Part shown: positions 1 to 8,181 of the stretch, in pieces
Layout of the letters: each line of letters starts with the position of its first letter
How positions within the stretch are numbered: the stretch's first letter is position 1
Assembly: GCF_900119315.1 (NCBI RefSeq)
Contig: NZ_LT827010.1
Location: forward strand, 4,559,001 to 4,623,000
DNA: 64,000 bases
Direction: 5' to 3'
Source: Actinoplanes sp. SE50/110
GTDB taxonomy: Bacteria > Actinomycetota > Actinomycetes > Mycobacteriales > Micromonosporaceae
The notes under the pieces: generated by a model
What the model was told of the DNA's origin: nothing
Database searches by the model: none
What the model saw: only the letters and a program-made list of their open reading frames with translations
Translations under genes and position numbers: made by a program

Positions 1-352
1 GGACGGCCGGCCCGGGCAGGCCGAGGGCGGCGAGCCGGGGCGCCAGGGCCGCGCTGGTGATCGTCAGGTCCGCGCCGCGGGCCAGGGCGGCGAGCCGCTG
101 GTCGGGCAGGTCGGTGTCGACGATCAGGAACGCCGCCCCGGTGCGCACGGTCGCGGTGACCGCGACGATCCGGTCGACGCCGTCCGCCAGGGCGACGACG
201 CAGATCTTCTCCGGGCCGGCCTGCCGGGCGGCGAGCGCCCAGGCCAGGGCCCGGGAGCGGTGGTGCAGGTCGCGGCGGCTGAGGCTGCCGCCGGGGGTGA
301 TGAGCGCCGGAGTGTCGCCGTCCGGCAGCTCGGATACGAAGGTGGGCATCAT
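1..352 (-). CDS. AMP-binding (adenylation) enzyme, N-terminal part
   Basis: This gene runs off the left edge, so only about 117 N-terminal residues are visible. They include the segment GVDRIVAVTATVRTGAAFLI followed by DTDLPDQRLAAL and LTITSAALA, which match the early part of the ANL fold used by NRPS adenylation domains and acyl-CoA ligases. The family activates a carboxylate as acyl-AMP; the substrate cannot be read because the A4-A8 core motifs lie outside the window. The ATG at 352 overlaps the stop of the upstream LanB-like gene (ATGA), so the two are probably translationally coupled. It is the most downstream visible member of the minus-strand operon. Confidence 0.72.
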   Translation of the reverse strand, partial: MMPTFVSELPDGDTPALITPGGSLSRRDLHHRSRALAWALAARQAGPEKICVVALADGVDRIVAVTATVRTGAAFLIVDTDLPDQRLAALARGADLTITSAALAPRLAALGLPGPAV

Positions 353-2652
353 CGCGGGCCTCCGGTGCTCTGGTCGACCGCCACGAACCGCAGTTCGCTG
401 CAGTAGCGGGCGCCCTGGTCGTCGGTGAGCCAGGCCTGCTCGGGGGTGGGCAGCATCTCGCTGACGGTCAGCACGGCCACCGGGTCGGCCCTGCTGAGCC
501 GGCGGATCGCCTTGGCCAGGATGCTCACGTAGACCGGGCTGTCGAAGTCCACGTAGAACGGCCGTGGCTCGGCCGGTGACACGACGAAGGCGAACCGGGG
601 CAGGCCCTGGTGCTCCCGCCACGCCCGGGCGGCCACGAAGCGGGCGGCCTCGGACTTCTCGGCCGCGAATCGCAGGGTGTCCGCGGGCAGCCGCCAGGTC
701 TCCCGGGAGAGCACCATCCGGTCGACCGTGACCCGGGGGGTGTGTCCCTCGTCGGGCTGCACGGCGAACCGGTTCATGACCTGGTTGGTCAGCGCGTTGC
801 CGAACACGTCGAGCAGGGGGAACCGCTCGCCGCCGGGCAGGACCGCTTCCAGCGTGCCGTCGCGCTCCTCGACCAGGACGTCGGCCCCGGCGAGGGTGCG
901 CGGCCGATGCGGGTCGGCGGTGTGGTCGACCACGCCGACCAGGTAGTCCGCCGGCCGGATCAGGGCCGGTCGGCTGCGGGTCGACCAGCGCAGTGCCTTG
1001 GACTCCTTGGGCAGCATCGGCATCAGCCGCGGGCCGGGGAAGTCGGTGTCGGTCTCGGCGATCAGCTCCGCCGCGTCCGGGTGCTGCATGACGAACAGCG
1101 ACTGGGTCAGGGTGTTGGTGCCCACGTGCATCTCGCCCAGCACCAGCTCGAAGTCCCCCCGGGCCACCGCCTCGGCGCTGTCGGCCAGCACGAACACGTC
1201 GGGACTCGCGTAGCGGGCGAGGGCCCAGCCGCGGCCGGGCTCGTCGAAGGCGGCGGCGACCCGGTCGGCGATGTCGGCGGCGCGCAGCCGCACCCGGCGG
1301 GCGCCGGGCGGCGCGTCGATGATCGCGGCCCAGCGTCGCTGGAGCTCCCGGCGGATCTCCTCGGCGTCGTCGGGGGCTCCGGCGTACGGGTTGGGGATGC
1401 ACCGCATCCACAGCGAGGCGAGATCCACGGTGCCCAGCTCGGCGCGCAGTGTCTCGAACCGTTCCCGGATCCGGCCCTCGGCGACCTCGGCGAACCGGTG
1501 GACCAGCCAACGGGCCGCGGTCAGGCAGAAGCTCAGCGGGGTGAGCTCGGCCAGCACGGCCGCGCCCACCCGGACGGTCGCGGCGCGCCGGGTGTCGGCA
1601 TACGTCAGTGCCCGGCACGGTGCCGTCCGCGCACCCTTCTCCCGCTGGGCGGCCGTCGCGGTCAGCTCGGCGAACGCCGTCTCCATGCGGTCGAAGGCGT
1701 CCAGCAGCGCGGCCGGGTCGCGGCCCGCCGCCCGCACCCGGTCCCGGCCGCGCTCCACGACCGCCAGCCGGGACAGGGCGTCCTGCCGGATCCGGGGGTC
1801 GGCGATGCGCGCCAGGGTGGCCCGCAGCCAGCGGTCCGGGTGGGTGTCGGCGGGGATCTCCAGGCGCCACACGATCCAGCGGCGGCGGGCCAGCACGTCC
1901 AGCACGTCCAGCACCTCACCGGCGGGCCGGCCGGTCGCCGCGGCGATCTCGGCCGGCAGCCGGGCGCCGTCACACAGGGCGAGGATCCGCCGGGCCTCGG
2001 CGTCGATCGGCTGGGCGGGGCTGCCGGCGACCGTGACGGTGTCCGCGCCGATCCGGGCGTAGGAGACGCGGCGCGGGGCGACGTGCTCGCGCAGGCCCGG
2101 AATCTGTTCGACGGTCTTGGCCACCGCGTCGATCGCCCAGCTGGAGAAGTACACCTCGGACGCCGCCAGGAACCGGTCGCCGGGGTCGACCACGACGCCC
2201 GGCACCGTGCGGTCGATCCGGCCCCACCCGACCGGGCCGAAGAAGCCGATGGTGTCGTTCTTGACGCAGAACCGCTGCCAGTAGTGGGCGACGAGCTCCT
2301 CCCGCTGGCGCGGCATGCTGGTCCGCCCGGCCGCACTCGGCTGCCAGGCCAGGAAGGGGCGGATCCCGGTGCCGAGCACGGCCCGGTTCTGCCAGGCGAC
2401 GGCGGCCTGGAAGGCCGGCAGCGCCGCGACCCGCTGCAGCTCCAGCGCGGTGGCGACCGCGGCCGCATCGTAGAGTCCGGTGAAGTCCGCCCACTCCGGG
2501 CCGGCCGGCGGCGCCTGGGCGGCCTTGTCGGCCGCGGCGGCGAGACCGGCGGGAGCCAGCCGCAGTACGCCGTCGGCCGGGAAACCGGGCCCGCGCAGCG
2601 CGAACTGGCTCCACAGCCGCCAGCCACCGGCCAGATGCACTTGGTCAGACAT
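349..2652 (-). CDS. LanB-type lantibiotic dehydratase, N-domain only
   Basis: A 767-residue protein resembling the Lant_dehydr_N family. It has an early WRLWSQFALRGPGFP segment and, near the C-terminus, EPRPFYVDFDSPVYV followed by VSEMLPTPEQAWL, a pattern typical of the end of this domain. Class I LanB enzymes transfer glutamate from Glu-tRNA to Ser/Thr and then eliminate it in a separate C-terminal SpaB_C-like domain. That elimination domain is not recognisable here, and the length is short of the usual ~1,000 residues. The protein could therefore be a tRNA-dependent aminoacyl or glutamyl transferase of the split-LanB or PEARL kind. It overlaps the exporter gene by 8 bases upstream and the AMP-binding gene by 4 bases downstream. 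No short precursor-peptide gene is visible. Confidence 0.75.
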   Translation of the reverse strand: MSDQVHLAGGWRLWSQFALRGPGFPADGVLRLAPAGLAAAADKAAQAPPAGPEWADFTGLYDAAAVATALELQRVAALPAFQAAVAWQNRAVLGTGIRPFLAWQPSAAGRTSMPRQREELVAHYWQRFCVKNDTIGFFGPVGWGRIDRTVPGVVVDPGDRFLAASEVYFSSWAIDAVAKTVEQIPGLREHVAPRRVSYARIGADTVTVAGSPAQPIDAEARRILALCDGARLPAEIAAATGRPAGEVLDVLDVLARRRWIVWRLEIPADTHPDRWLRATLARIADPRIRQDALSRLAVVERGRDRVRAAGRDPAALLDAFDRMETAFAELTATAAQREKGARTAPCRALTYADTRRAATVRVGAAVLAELTPLSFCLTAARWLVHRFAEVAEGRIRERFETLRAELGTVDLASLWMRCIPNPYAGAPDDAEEIRRELQRRWAAIIDAPPGARRVRLRAADIADRVAAAFDEPGRGWALARYASPDVFVLADSAEAVARGDFELVLGEMHVGTNTLTQSLFVMQHPDAAELIAETDTDFPGPRLMPMLPKESKALRWSTRSRPALIRPADYLVGVVDHTADPHRPRTLAGADVLVEERDGTLEAVLPGGERFPLLDVFGNALTNQVMNRFAVQPDEGHTPRVTVDRMVLSRETWRLPADTLRFAAEKSEAARFVAARAWREHQGLPRFAFVVSPAEPRPFYVDFDSPVYVSILAKAIRRLSRADPVAVLTVSEMLPTPEQAWLTDDQGARYCSELRFVAVDQSTGGPR

Positions 2653-3871
2653 GTCCCAGCGTCCTTTCCGGAGCGGGCCGCAGGCGGGAGAGCGCGACCA
2701 GCACGTTGACGGCGGCGATCGTGGCGGTGCCGGCGACGGCGAGCAGGACCACGCCGATGCCGGCGCGGTCGGTCAGCACCCCGGCCAGCAGCAGGCCCAG
2801 CGGCCCGGCGAGGGTACTGATCGTGATCACCGTCTGGACCACGGCCGGCAGCACGCCGGCCGGTGCCCGGGTGCTCACGATCGCGGCGTAGGGGGCGTTC
2901 GAGACGGTCACCGCCGCCGACGACACGGCGACCGCCACCACCAGCGCGGCGGGCGGGGCGGGCCAGAGCAGGAACCACAGCGGCAGGGCGATCATCACCA
3001 TGGCGGCGCGGGCCAGGCGCACCGGCTCCACCCGGGTGGACACCAGGTAGGTGACCAGCGAGCCGATCAGCGCGCCCGCACCGGAGCCGGCGACCAGCAG
3101 GCCCCCGGCCCGGGCGTCGTGACCGAACCGGGTGTACGCCAGCAGCGGCAGGCTCAACGCCAGCACCCGCAGCACCAGGCCGAACAGCACCGTCGAGAGC
3201 ACCGCCTGGCCGAGGACCCGGTCGCTGCGCAGATAGCGCAGCCCCGCCCAGGTGCCGCGATCCCGGCCGGCCGCCGCGGCCCGGCCGGCGCCGCCCGGCA
3301 CCAGGGTCAGCAGGAGCAGGAAGGAGACCGCGAACGAGGCGGCGTCGATCCACAGCACGTCGGCGGCGCCGGCCACGGCGATCAGCGTGCCCGCCACCGC
3401 GGGACCGCCCAGCGCCGCCGCGTTGTAGACGCCGTCCAGCACGCCGTAGGCCCGGGTCAGCGCGCCCGGCGAGGCACCGATCAGGTCCATCGCCAGCACC
3501 CGCTGGGCGGCCGCGTACGGGACGCCGCACACGCCGACCACCGCGACCAGGGTGAGCAGCAGCCCGAAGCTCAGCGCGCCGGCCGCGTGCAGGATCGGGA
3601 CGGCGGCCACCAGCGGCGCCCGCAACGCGTCGCCCAGCAGCATGGTGCGCCGTGCGCCCAGCCGCTGCAGCACGCCGCCACCGGCGAAGCCGAGCAGCGC
3701 CAGCGGAAGCACCTGCACGGCGTAGACCACGCCGGTCCGGGCCGCCGAACCGGTCGTCTCCAGCACCAGCCAGGGCAGCGCCAGCATGGTCATCTGGGTG
3801 CCGAACGAGGAGATGCCGCCGGCGGTGTACATCGCGGCCCGCGCGCCGGCGCGGCTCACCGGGAGCACCAT
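2645..3871 (-). CDS. MFS transporter
   Basis: A 408-residue, strongly hydrophobic protein with about twelve predicted membrane spans and an MFS-like GGGVLQRLGARRTML loop between helices 2 and 3. The start MVLPVSRAGARAAMYTAGG is preferred; the frame is open further upstream, but that part lies inside the carbamoyltransferase gene and does not look like a transporter. The gene overlaps the carbamoyltransferase by 16 bases and the LanB-like gene by 8 bases. Its place inside a tight biosynthetic operon suggests export of, or self-resistance to, the cluster product. That role is an inference; the substrate is unknown. Confidence 0.82.
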   Translation of the reverse strand: MVLPVSRAGARAAMYTAGGISSFGTQMTMLALPWLVLETTGSAARTGVVYAVQVLPLALLGFAGGGVLQRLGARRTMLLGDALRAPLVAAVPILHAAGALSFGLLLTLVAVVGVCGVPYAAAQRVLAMDLIGASPGALTRAYGVLDGVYNAAALGGPAVAGTLIAVAGAADVLWIDAASFAVSFLLLLTLVPGGAGRAAAAGRDRGTWAGLRYLRSDRVLGQAVLSTVLFGLVLRVLALSLPLLAYTRFGHDARAGGLLVAGSGAGALIGSLVTYLVSTRVEPVRLARAAMVMIALPLWFLLWPAPPAALVVAVAVSSAAVTVSNAPYAAIVSTRAPAGVLPAVVQTVITISTLAGPLGLLLAGVLTDRAGIGVVLLAVAGTATIAAVNVLVALSRLRPAPERTLGHV

Positions 3872-4755
3872 TCCAGCACCGCCCGGGCACTGTGGTACTT
3901 GTTCTCGGCCTGCTCGAAGGCGATGCTCTGCGGCCCGTCGAGCAACTCGGCGGTGACCTCCTCGCCACGGTGCGCGGGCAGGTCGTGCAGGAAGACGCCG
4001 GCGCCGGTGGCCGCCATCACCGCATCGTCGGCCTGGAACGGCGCGAACAGCTCGCGCCAGTTCGGCACCGGTTTGGTGGTGCCGGTGGTCTGCCATCGGG
4101 TGGTGTAGACGACGTCGACCTTCGGCAGGTCGGTCATGTCGTGGCGCTGGACGACCCGGGAGCCGGCGCGGTCCAGGAACGACCGGTCGACGCCGAAGCC
4201 CGGCGGCGTCCGCAGGTGCAGCTCGGTGCCGGGGAACCGGGACAGCGCCAGGCACAGCGCCGACGCGGTGTTGTTGCCCTCGCCGACGTAGAGCACGCGC
4301 AGTCCGTCGACGCCACCGAAGTGGCGGGTGAGCGTGGTCAGATCGGTCAGCGCCTGGGTCGGGTGCTCGCTGGCACTCATCGCGTTGATCACGGCCATCC
4401 GCCGCGACGCCGCGTACGCCCGCAGCTCGGCGTCCCCGCCGGCGGTGCGCACCACCAGCACGTCGAGCATCCGGGACAGCACCGCGCCGGTGTCGCCCGC
4501 GGTCTCGCCGGTGTTCTCCTGCAGATCCTGCGGCCCGTACGTGATGAGCCGCCCGCCGAGTCGCAGCGCCGCCGCCGAGAACGCGGTCCGGGTCCGGGTG
4601 GACGTGTTGCGGAACAGCACACCGACGATGTCGCCGTCGAGCGGGCGGCCGCCGCCCGCGGTGCCCGCGCTGTACTCCGCGCCGCGGCGCACGATCCAGC
4701 GCAGGTCCTCGTCGCTGAGGTCGTCGATCGAGATGAGGTGCCGTCGCGTGCGCAT
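3856..4755 (-). CDS. Ornithine carbamoyltransferase-like enzyme, altered substrate site
   Basis: A 299-residue aspartate/ornithine transcarbamylase-family protein. The carbamoyl-phosphate motif STRTR (residues 52-56) and HPTQ (131-134) are intact, so carbamoyl transfer is likely. The ornithine-side motifs differ: the usual HCLP is HDLP (257-260), and the usual D-x-x-x-SMG loop is replaced by TTRWQTTG (about 218-225). The amine acceptor is therefore probably not ornithine. The adjacent aminotransferase resembles diaminobutyrate transaminases, so 2,4-diaminobutyrate is a reasonable candidate acceptor by inference; carbamoyltransferases of viomycin-type pathways acting on diaminopropionate are a family precedent. 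The ATG at 4755 has a strong AGGAGG ribosome site. No arginine-pathway genes lie nearby. Confidence 0.85.
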   Translation of the reverse strand: MRTRRHLISIDDLSDEDLRWIVRRGAEYSAGTAGGGRPLDGDIVGVLFRNTSTRTRTAFSAAALRLGGRLITYGPQDLQENTGETAGDTGAVLSRMLDVLVVRTAGGDAELRAYAASRRMAVINAMSASEHPTQALTDLTTLTRHFGGVDGLRVLYVGEGNNTASALCLALSRFPGTELHLRTPPGFGVDRSFLDRAGSRVVQRHDMTDLPKVDVVYTTRWQTTGTTKPVPNWRELFAPFQADDAVMAATGAGVFLHDLPAHRGEEVTAELLDGPQSIAFEQAENKYHSARAVLEWCSR

Positions 4756-4782
4756 GTCTCCTCCTGGGTGCCGCGGGTGGTC

Positions 4783-6081
4783 TCACACCGTGCCGAGGGC
4801 GTCGCGCAGCACGTCCAGGCCGCGGTCGAGCCGGGGGATGTCGATGTTCAGCGGTGGCAGGATCTTGACGACCTCGTCGTGGCGGCCGCACAGTTCGACC
4901 AGCACGCCGTGGTCGAACGCGTACCGCTGGACGAGCGCGGCCCGCTCCGGACCGCCGCCGCCGCCGTCGCGGCCGAGGTCGATGCCGAGCGCCGTGCCGA
5001 GCCCGCGGACCGCGACGCCCGGATGCGTCCGCGCGATCTCCGCGCCGAACCGCTCCAGCCGCCGGGCCGCGGCCACCACGTCGGTGCGGAACTGGGTCTG
5101 CTGCCACAGTTCGCAGGCGGCGGTGGCGGCGACGAAGGCGAGCTGGTTGCCGCGGAAGGTCCCGGTGTGCTCGCCCGGCTCCCAGGCGTCGAGCTCCCGC
5201 CGGAACAGGGTCATCGACAGCGGGAGGCCGTAACCGCCGATGGCCTTGGAGACGGTGACGACGTCGGGCACGATCCCGGCCCGCTCGAAACAGAAGAACG
5301 TGCCGGTACGCCCGCAACCCGCCTGGATCTCGTCGAGGATGAGCAGCACACCGTACTTCTCGGTGACCGCGCGCAGCCGGCGCAACCAGTCCGGGGAGGC
5401 CGGATACATCCCACCCTCCATCTGCATCGGTTCGACGATGACCGCGGCCGGCCGGGCCACCCCCGACGACGGATCGTCGAGCAGGCGTTCGAGCAGCGCG
5501 ACCCCGTCGAAGGCGCCGTGCGGTCCGTCCTCGTACGGGATGAAGGTGACGTCCTGCGCGGTGACGCCGCCGGCCCGGCGGGCCCGCAACCCGCCGGTGA
5601 CGCCGAGCGAGCCGCGCGACATCCCGTGGTAGGCGCCGGTGAACGCGATCAGACCGGTGCGCCCGGTGGCCTTGCGGGCCAGCTTGAGCGCCGCCTCCAC
5701 CGCGTCGGTGCCGGTCGGGCCGCAGAACTGCACCTTGTAGTCGAGGTCGCGGGGGCGCAGCACGAGCTCGGCGAAGGCCGACAGGAACTCCCGTTTGGCG
5801 ACGGTGTGCATGTCCAGGCCGTGCATCAGCCCGTCGCCGGCCAGGTATCCGGTCACCCGGCTCTTGATGTACTCGTTGTTGTGGCCGTAGTTCATCGTGC
5901 CGGCGCCGCCGAAGAAGTCGATGAACATCCGGCCGTCCTCGGCGTAGAGCTCCGCGCCCTTCGCCCGGTGGAAGACCGCGGGGAACTTGCGACAGTAGAT
6001 CCGGACGTCGGACTCGAGATCTTCGAAGACCGAGAAGTCGGATGCCCTCTTGACCTGCCGGGTGACGGGTGCGATCGCCAT
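4783..6081 (-). CDS. Diaminobutyrate-2-oxoglutarate-type class III aminotransferase
   Basis: A 432-residue PLP-dependent class III aminotransferase with the EctB/Dat signature. The PLP aspartate is in LILDEIQAG (D250) and the Schiff-base lysine is in VSKAIGGYG (K279). Family members convert L-aspartate-4-semialdehyde plus glutamate to L-2,4-diaminobutyrate. The ATG at 6081 (MAIAPVTRQV) is preceded by GAGG and gives the usual family length; an ATG 105 bases upstream would add an unlikely arginine/alanine-rich extension. No ectA or ectC is adjacent, so an ectoine role is unlikely. The gene is followed after 27 bases by the carbamoyltransferase-like gene, which suggests it supplies a diamine building block. 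Confidence 0.85.
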   Translation of the reverse strand: MAIAPVTRQVKRASDFSVFEDLESDVRIYCRKFPAVFHRAKGAELYAEDGRMFIDFFGGAGTMNYGHNNEYIKSRVTGYLAGDGLMHGLDMHTVAKREFLSAFAELVLRPRDLDYKVQFCGPTGTDAVEAALKLARKATGRTGLIAFTGAYHGMSRGSLGVTGGLRARRAGGVTAQDVTFIPYEDGPHGAFDGVALLERLLDDPSSGVARPAAVIVEPMQMEGGMYPASPDWLRRLRAVTEKYGVLLILDEIQAGCGRTGTFFCFERAGIVPDVVTVSKAIGGYGLPLSMTLFRRELDAWEPGEHTGTFRGNQLAFVAATAACELWQQTQFRTDVVAAARRLERFGAEIARTHPGVAVRGLGTALGIDLGRDGGGGGPERAALVQRYAFDHGVLVELCGRHDEVVKILPPLNIDIPRLDRGLDVLRDALGTV

Positions 6082-6182
6082 GAGGTTCCTCTGTTCTGCG
6101 TGAATCCCTGGAGCTGCGTGACGTCCTCCAGAGTCGCCAGCGGCCGGCGCCCGCGGCAGAGAAGAACAGGCACTCTCACCGT

Positions 6183-6782
6183 TCACAGCAGACCGACCCG
6201 CATGGCGTACGCGACGGCGTGCGCCCGGTTGCGCAGCCGGTACCGCTGGGTGATGTCGTGCACGATGCTGGTCACCGTGCGCGGCGAGTAGGACAGTGTC
6301 CGGGCGATGTCGCCGGTCTCCCGGCCGTCGGCGACCAGCCGCAGCACCGCCCGTTCCCGGTCGGTCAGCCCGGCGACCGCCGGGCCGCGCGCGCCCGTGT
6401 CCAGCAGATCGTCGAGCAGATCGGGCGGTACGGTGCAGTCGCCGCTCGCCGCGGCCAGCACGGCCCGGGTCAGCCGCGCCGCGCTCGCCTCCCGCCGGCG
6501 CAGCAGGCCGCGGGCCCCGGAGGCGATGGCGTGCAGGGCCTGCGGCTGCGCCACCTCCGTGGCGACCACCACCACCTCGGGCCGGTGCGGCGCCGCCCGG
6601 GTCAGCCGGACCAGGTCCAGCACCTGCTCGTCGACCTCGTCGACGATCACGATGGTGACCGCGGCGGGCACCCCCACGCCCACCACCGCCACGCCGGGAC
6701 GATCGCTCAGCGCGCTGCGCGTGCCGGCTTCGAGCACAGGATCCAGCGCGATGACACTGACATTCACCGATTCACCCGTCAT
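6183..6782 (-). CDS. LuxR/NarL-type regulator with atypical receiver
   Basis: A 199-residue protein with a C-terminal LuxR helix-turn-helix (GLTDRERAVLRLVADGRETG, then TVTSIVHDITQRYRLRNRAHAV). The N-terminal half has the hydrophobic pattern of a receiver domain, but the conserved lysine region reads GARGLLRRR and the phospho-acceptor region (VDEVDEQ) is irregular. It may therefore respond to a ligand or act constitutively rather than through a kinase, and no cognate kinase is adjacent. It lies 101 bases upstream of the aminotransferase on the same strand, and is a likely pathway-specific regulator of the cluster. Confidence 0.78.
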   Translation of the reverse strand: MTGESVNVSVIALDPVLEAGTRSALSDRPGVAVVGVGVPAAVTIVIVDEVDEQVLDLVRLTRAAPHRPEVVVVATEVAQPQALHAIASGARGLLRRREASAARLTRAVLAAASGDCTVPPDLLDDLLDTGARGPAVAGLTDRERAVLRLVADGRETGDIARTLSYSPRTVTSIVHDITQRYRLRNRAHAVAYAMRVGLL

Positions 6783-6845
6783 GCCGCCCAGCCAAGCGGG
6801 TGCGCGGTCGCGGGACAGGCGTAGGAACTACCCGGATTCGGTGGT

Positions 6846-7433
6846 TCAGATCAGCCCGGTCCGGATGCCGCGGGCCACCGCGTGCGCCCGGTTGTTCACA
6901 TGCAGCCGGGCCATCAGGTCGTACACGGCGTTCTTCACGGTGTGCTCCGAGCAGGCCAGGTCCCGGGCGATGGCGGCGTTGCTCTGCCCCTCGGCGATCA
7001 TCCGTAGCACCCGGGCCTGCTGCGGGGTCAGCGGCTCGGCCGACAGCTCCCGTGGTGCCGGCGCCGCGCCGGCGAGCAGCTTGACCATCGCCGGGTAGGG
7101 TATCCGCCGGTCACCCTGGCCGGCGGAATGCAGGGCCGCGGCCAGCCGGTCCGGAGTCACCCCGGCCCGCGGCAGCATCGCGCGCACCCCGGCCCGGAAC
7201 CCGTGCCGCACCCCGGCGGCGTCGAGCGACTCCGCCACGACGAGCAGGCCGAACCGCTGCTTGCGGTACGTCTCCGGGCAGGCGTCGAGGGCCTCGGCGA
7301 CGGTGGCCCCGCTGACCACCACGGTCGCCTGCGGCTCGTCCCGCAGCGGGGTGACCCGGACGCCGGCCCGCACCAGCAGGGCGGCCAGCCCGTCGATGTC
7401 GCGCCCGAACAGATGTGCCTGCAACGTCTCCAC
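6846..7433 (-). CDS. LuxR/NarL-type regulator with pseudo-receiver
   Basis: A 195-residue protein ending in a clear LuxR-type DNA-binding domain (PLTPQQARVLRMIAEGQSNA and SEHTVKNAVYDLMARLHVNN). The receiver-like N-terminus lacks an evident acceptor aspartate: the expected strand reads QATVVVSGATVAEALDACPE. The GTG at 7433 (VETLQAHLFGRD) is chosen because it gives a length close to the neighbouring regulator and has a GGGAGAG sequence upstream; longer in-frame starts would add arginine-rich sequence. It lies 63 bases upstream of the other LuxR gene, and the pair are probably paralogous controllers of the biosynthetic cluster. Confidence 0.75.
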   Translation of the reverse strand: METLQAHLFGRDIDGLAALLVRAGVRVTPLRDEPQATVVVSGATVAEALDACPETYRKQRFGLLVVAESLDAAGVRHGFRAGVRAMLPRAGVTPDRLAAALHSAGQGDRRIPYPAMVKLLAGAAPAPRELSAEPLTPQQARVLRMIAEGQSNAAIARDLACSEHTVKNAVYDLMARLHVNNRAHAVARGIRTGLI

Positions 7434-7581
7434 GGTCTCTCCCCACCTCGTGGCCGCCGGGTCCTGCGCGCCGCTCACCACCCTCCGGCCCGGCCGGGGC
7501 CGGCGCATCGGTAGTCCCACCCCACATTCGCGCCGGATCCGGTCCGGGGACACCCATGGCCGCCTGGAATGATTCGCGGAC

Positions 7582-8181
7582 ATGTGGATTCCCTCGGATG
7601 CCGAGATCCGGCAGTTGCACGAGCGCGTGGCCCCCACTCCGGAGGCGTTCGACCTGGTGTGGACGCACTGCGAAATCGTCTGCCGGATCGCCGAGCAGCT
7701 GATGGCGCGCCGCGAGCTCGGGGTGGATCCGGATCTGGTCCGGGCCGGCTGCCTGCTGCACGACATCGGGGTCTACCGGCTGTACGGGCGGGACGGGGTG
7801 CTCGACTACCCGAACTACATCCGGCACGGGCTGCTCGGGCATCAACTCCTCGAGGCGCAGGGCTGGCCGGACTACCTGTGCCGATTCTGTTCCTGCCACA
7901 CCGGCGTCGGGGTGACCCGGGCGGACGTGCTCGACCAGGGGTTGCCGCTGCCGCCGGGCGACTATGTGGCCGAGACGCCGGAGGAGACCCTGGTCATGTA
8001 CGCCGACAAGTTCCACAGCAAGAAGAACCCGCCGGTGTTCGTGTCGGCGGCGGCCTACACGGTCAGCGTCGCCCGCTTCGGGCCGGGCAAGGCGCAGCGG
8101 TTCGGCGAGATGGTCACCGCGTACGGCGAACCGGATCTGCTGCCCCTGGCGACCGGATACGGGCACCGGCTCACCGCGTGA
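7582..8181 (+). CDS. HD-domain metal-dependent phosphohydrolase
   Basis: A 199-residue HD-domain protein. The metal-binding set is visible as HCEIV (about residue 32), LLHDIGVYRLYG (about 59-70), HGLLGHQL and CSCHTGVGV, and a late conserved D in MYADKFHSK. HD proteins usually hydrolyse nucleotides or phosphate esters; the substrate here cannot be predicted. The TGA stop shares its A with the ATG of the M23 peptidase gene, so the two are co-transcribed. The gene is divergent from the LuxR gene, with about 150 bases between them that must hold both promoters. Confidence 0.85.
   Translation: MWIPSDAEIRQLHERVAPTPEAFDLVWTHCEIVCRIAEQLMARRELGVDPDLVRAGCLLHDIGVYRLYGRDGVLDYPNYIRHGLLGHQLLEAQGWPDYLCRFCSCHTGVGVTRADVLDQGLPLPPGDYVAETPEETLVMYADKFHSKKNPPVFVSAAAYTVSVARFGPGKAQRFGEMVTAYGEPDLLPLATGYGHRLTA

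Noticed and set aside
610..2709. Long plus-strand frame opposite the LanB-like gene
   Set aside because: It is a high-GC antisense shadow: low-complexity Gly/Arg/Pro/His/Gln composition, no ribosome site and no recognisable domain, while the minus strand encodes a recognisable family.
1662..3968. Long minus-strand frame spanning the LanB and exporter genes
   Set aside because: Arg/Pro/Gly-rich composition and out of phase with two genes that have clear domains and coupled starts.
4783..6081. Ectoine biosynthesis cluster suggested by the EctB-like aminotransferase
   Set aside because: No ectA or ectC is adjacent; the gene sits among a LanB-like gene, a carbamoyltransferase and an exporter instead.
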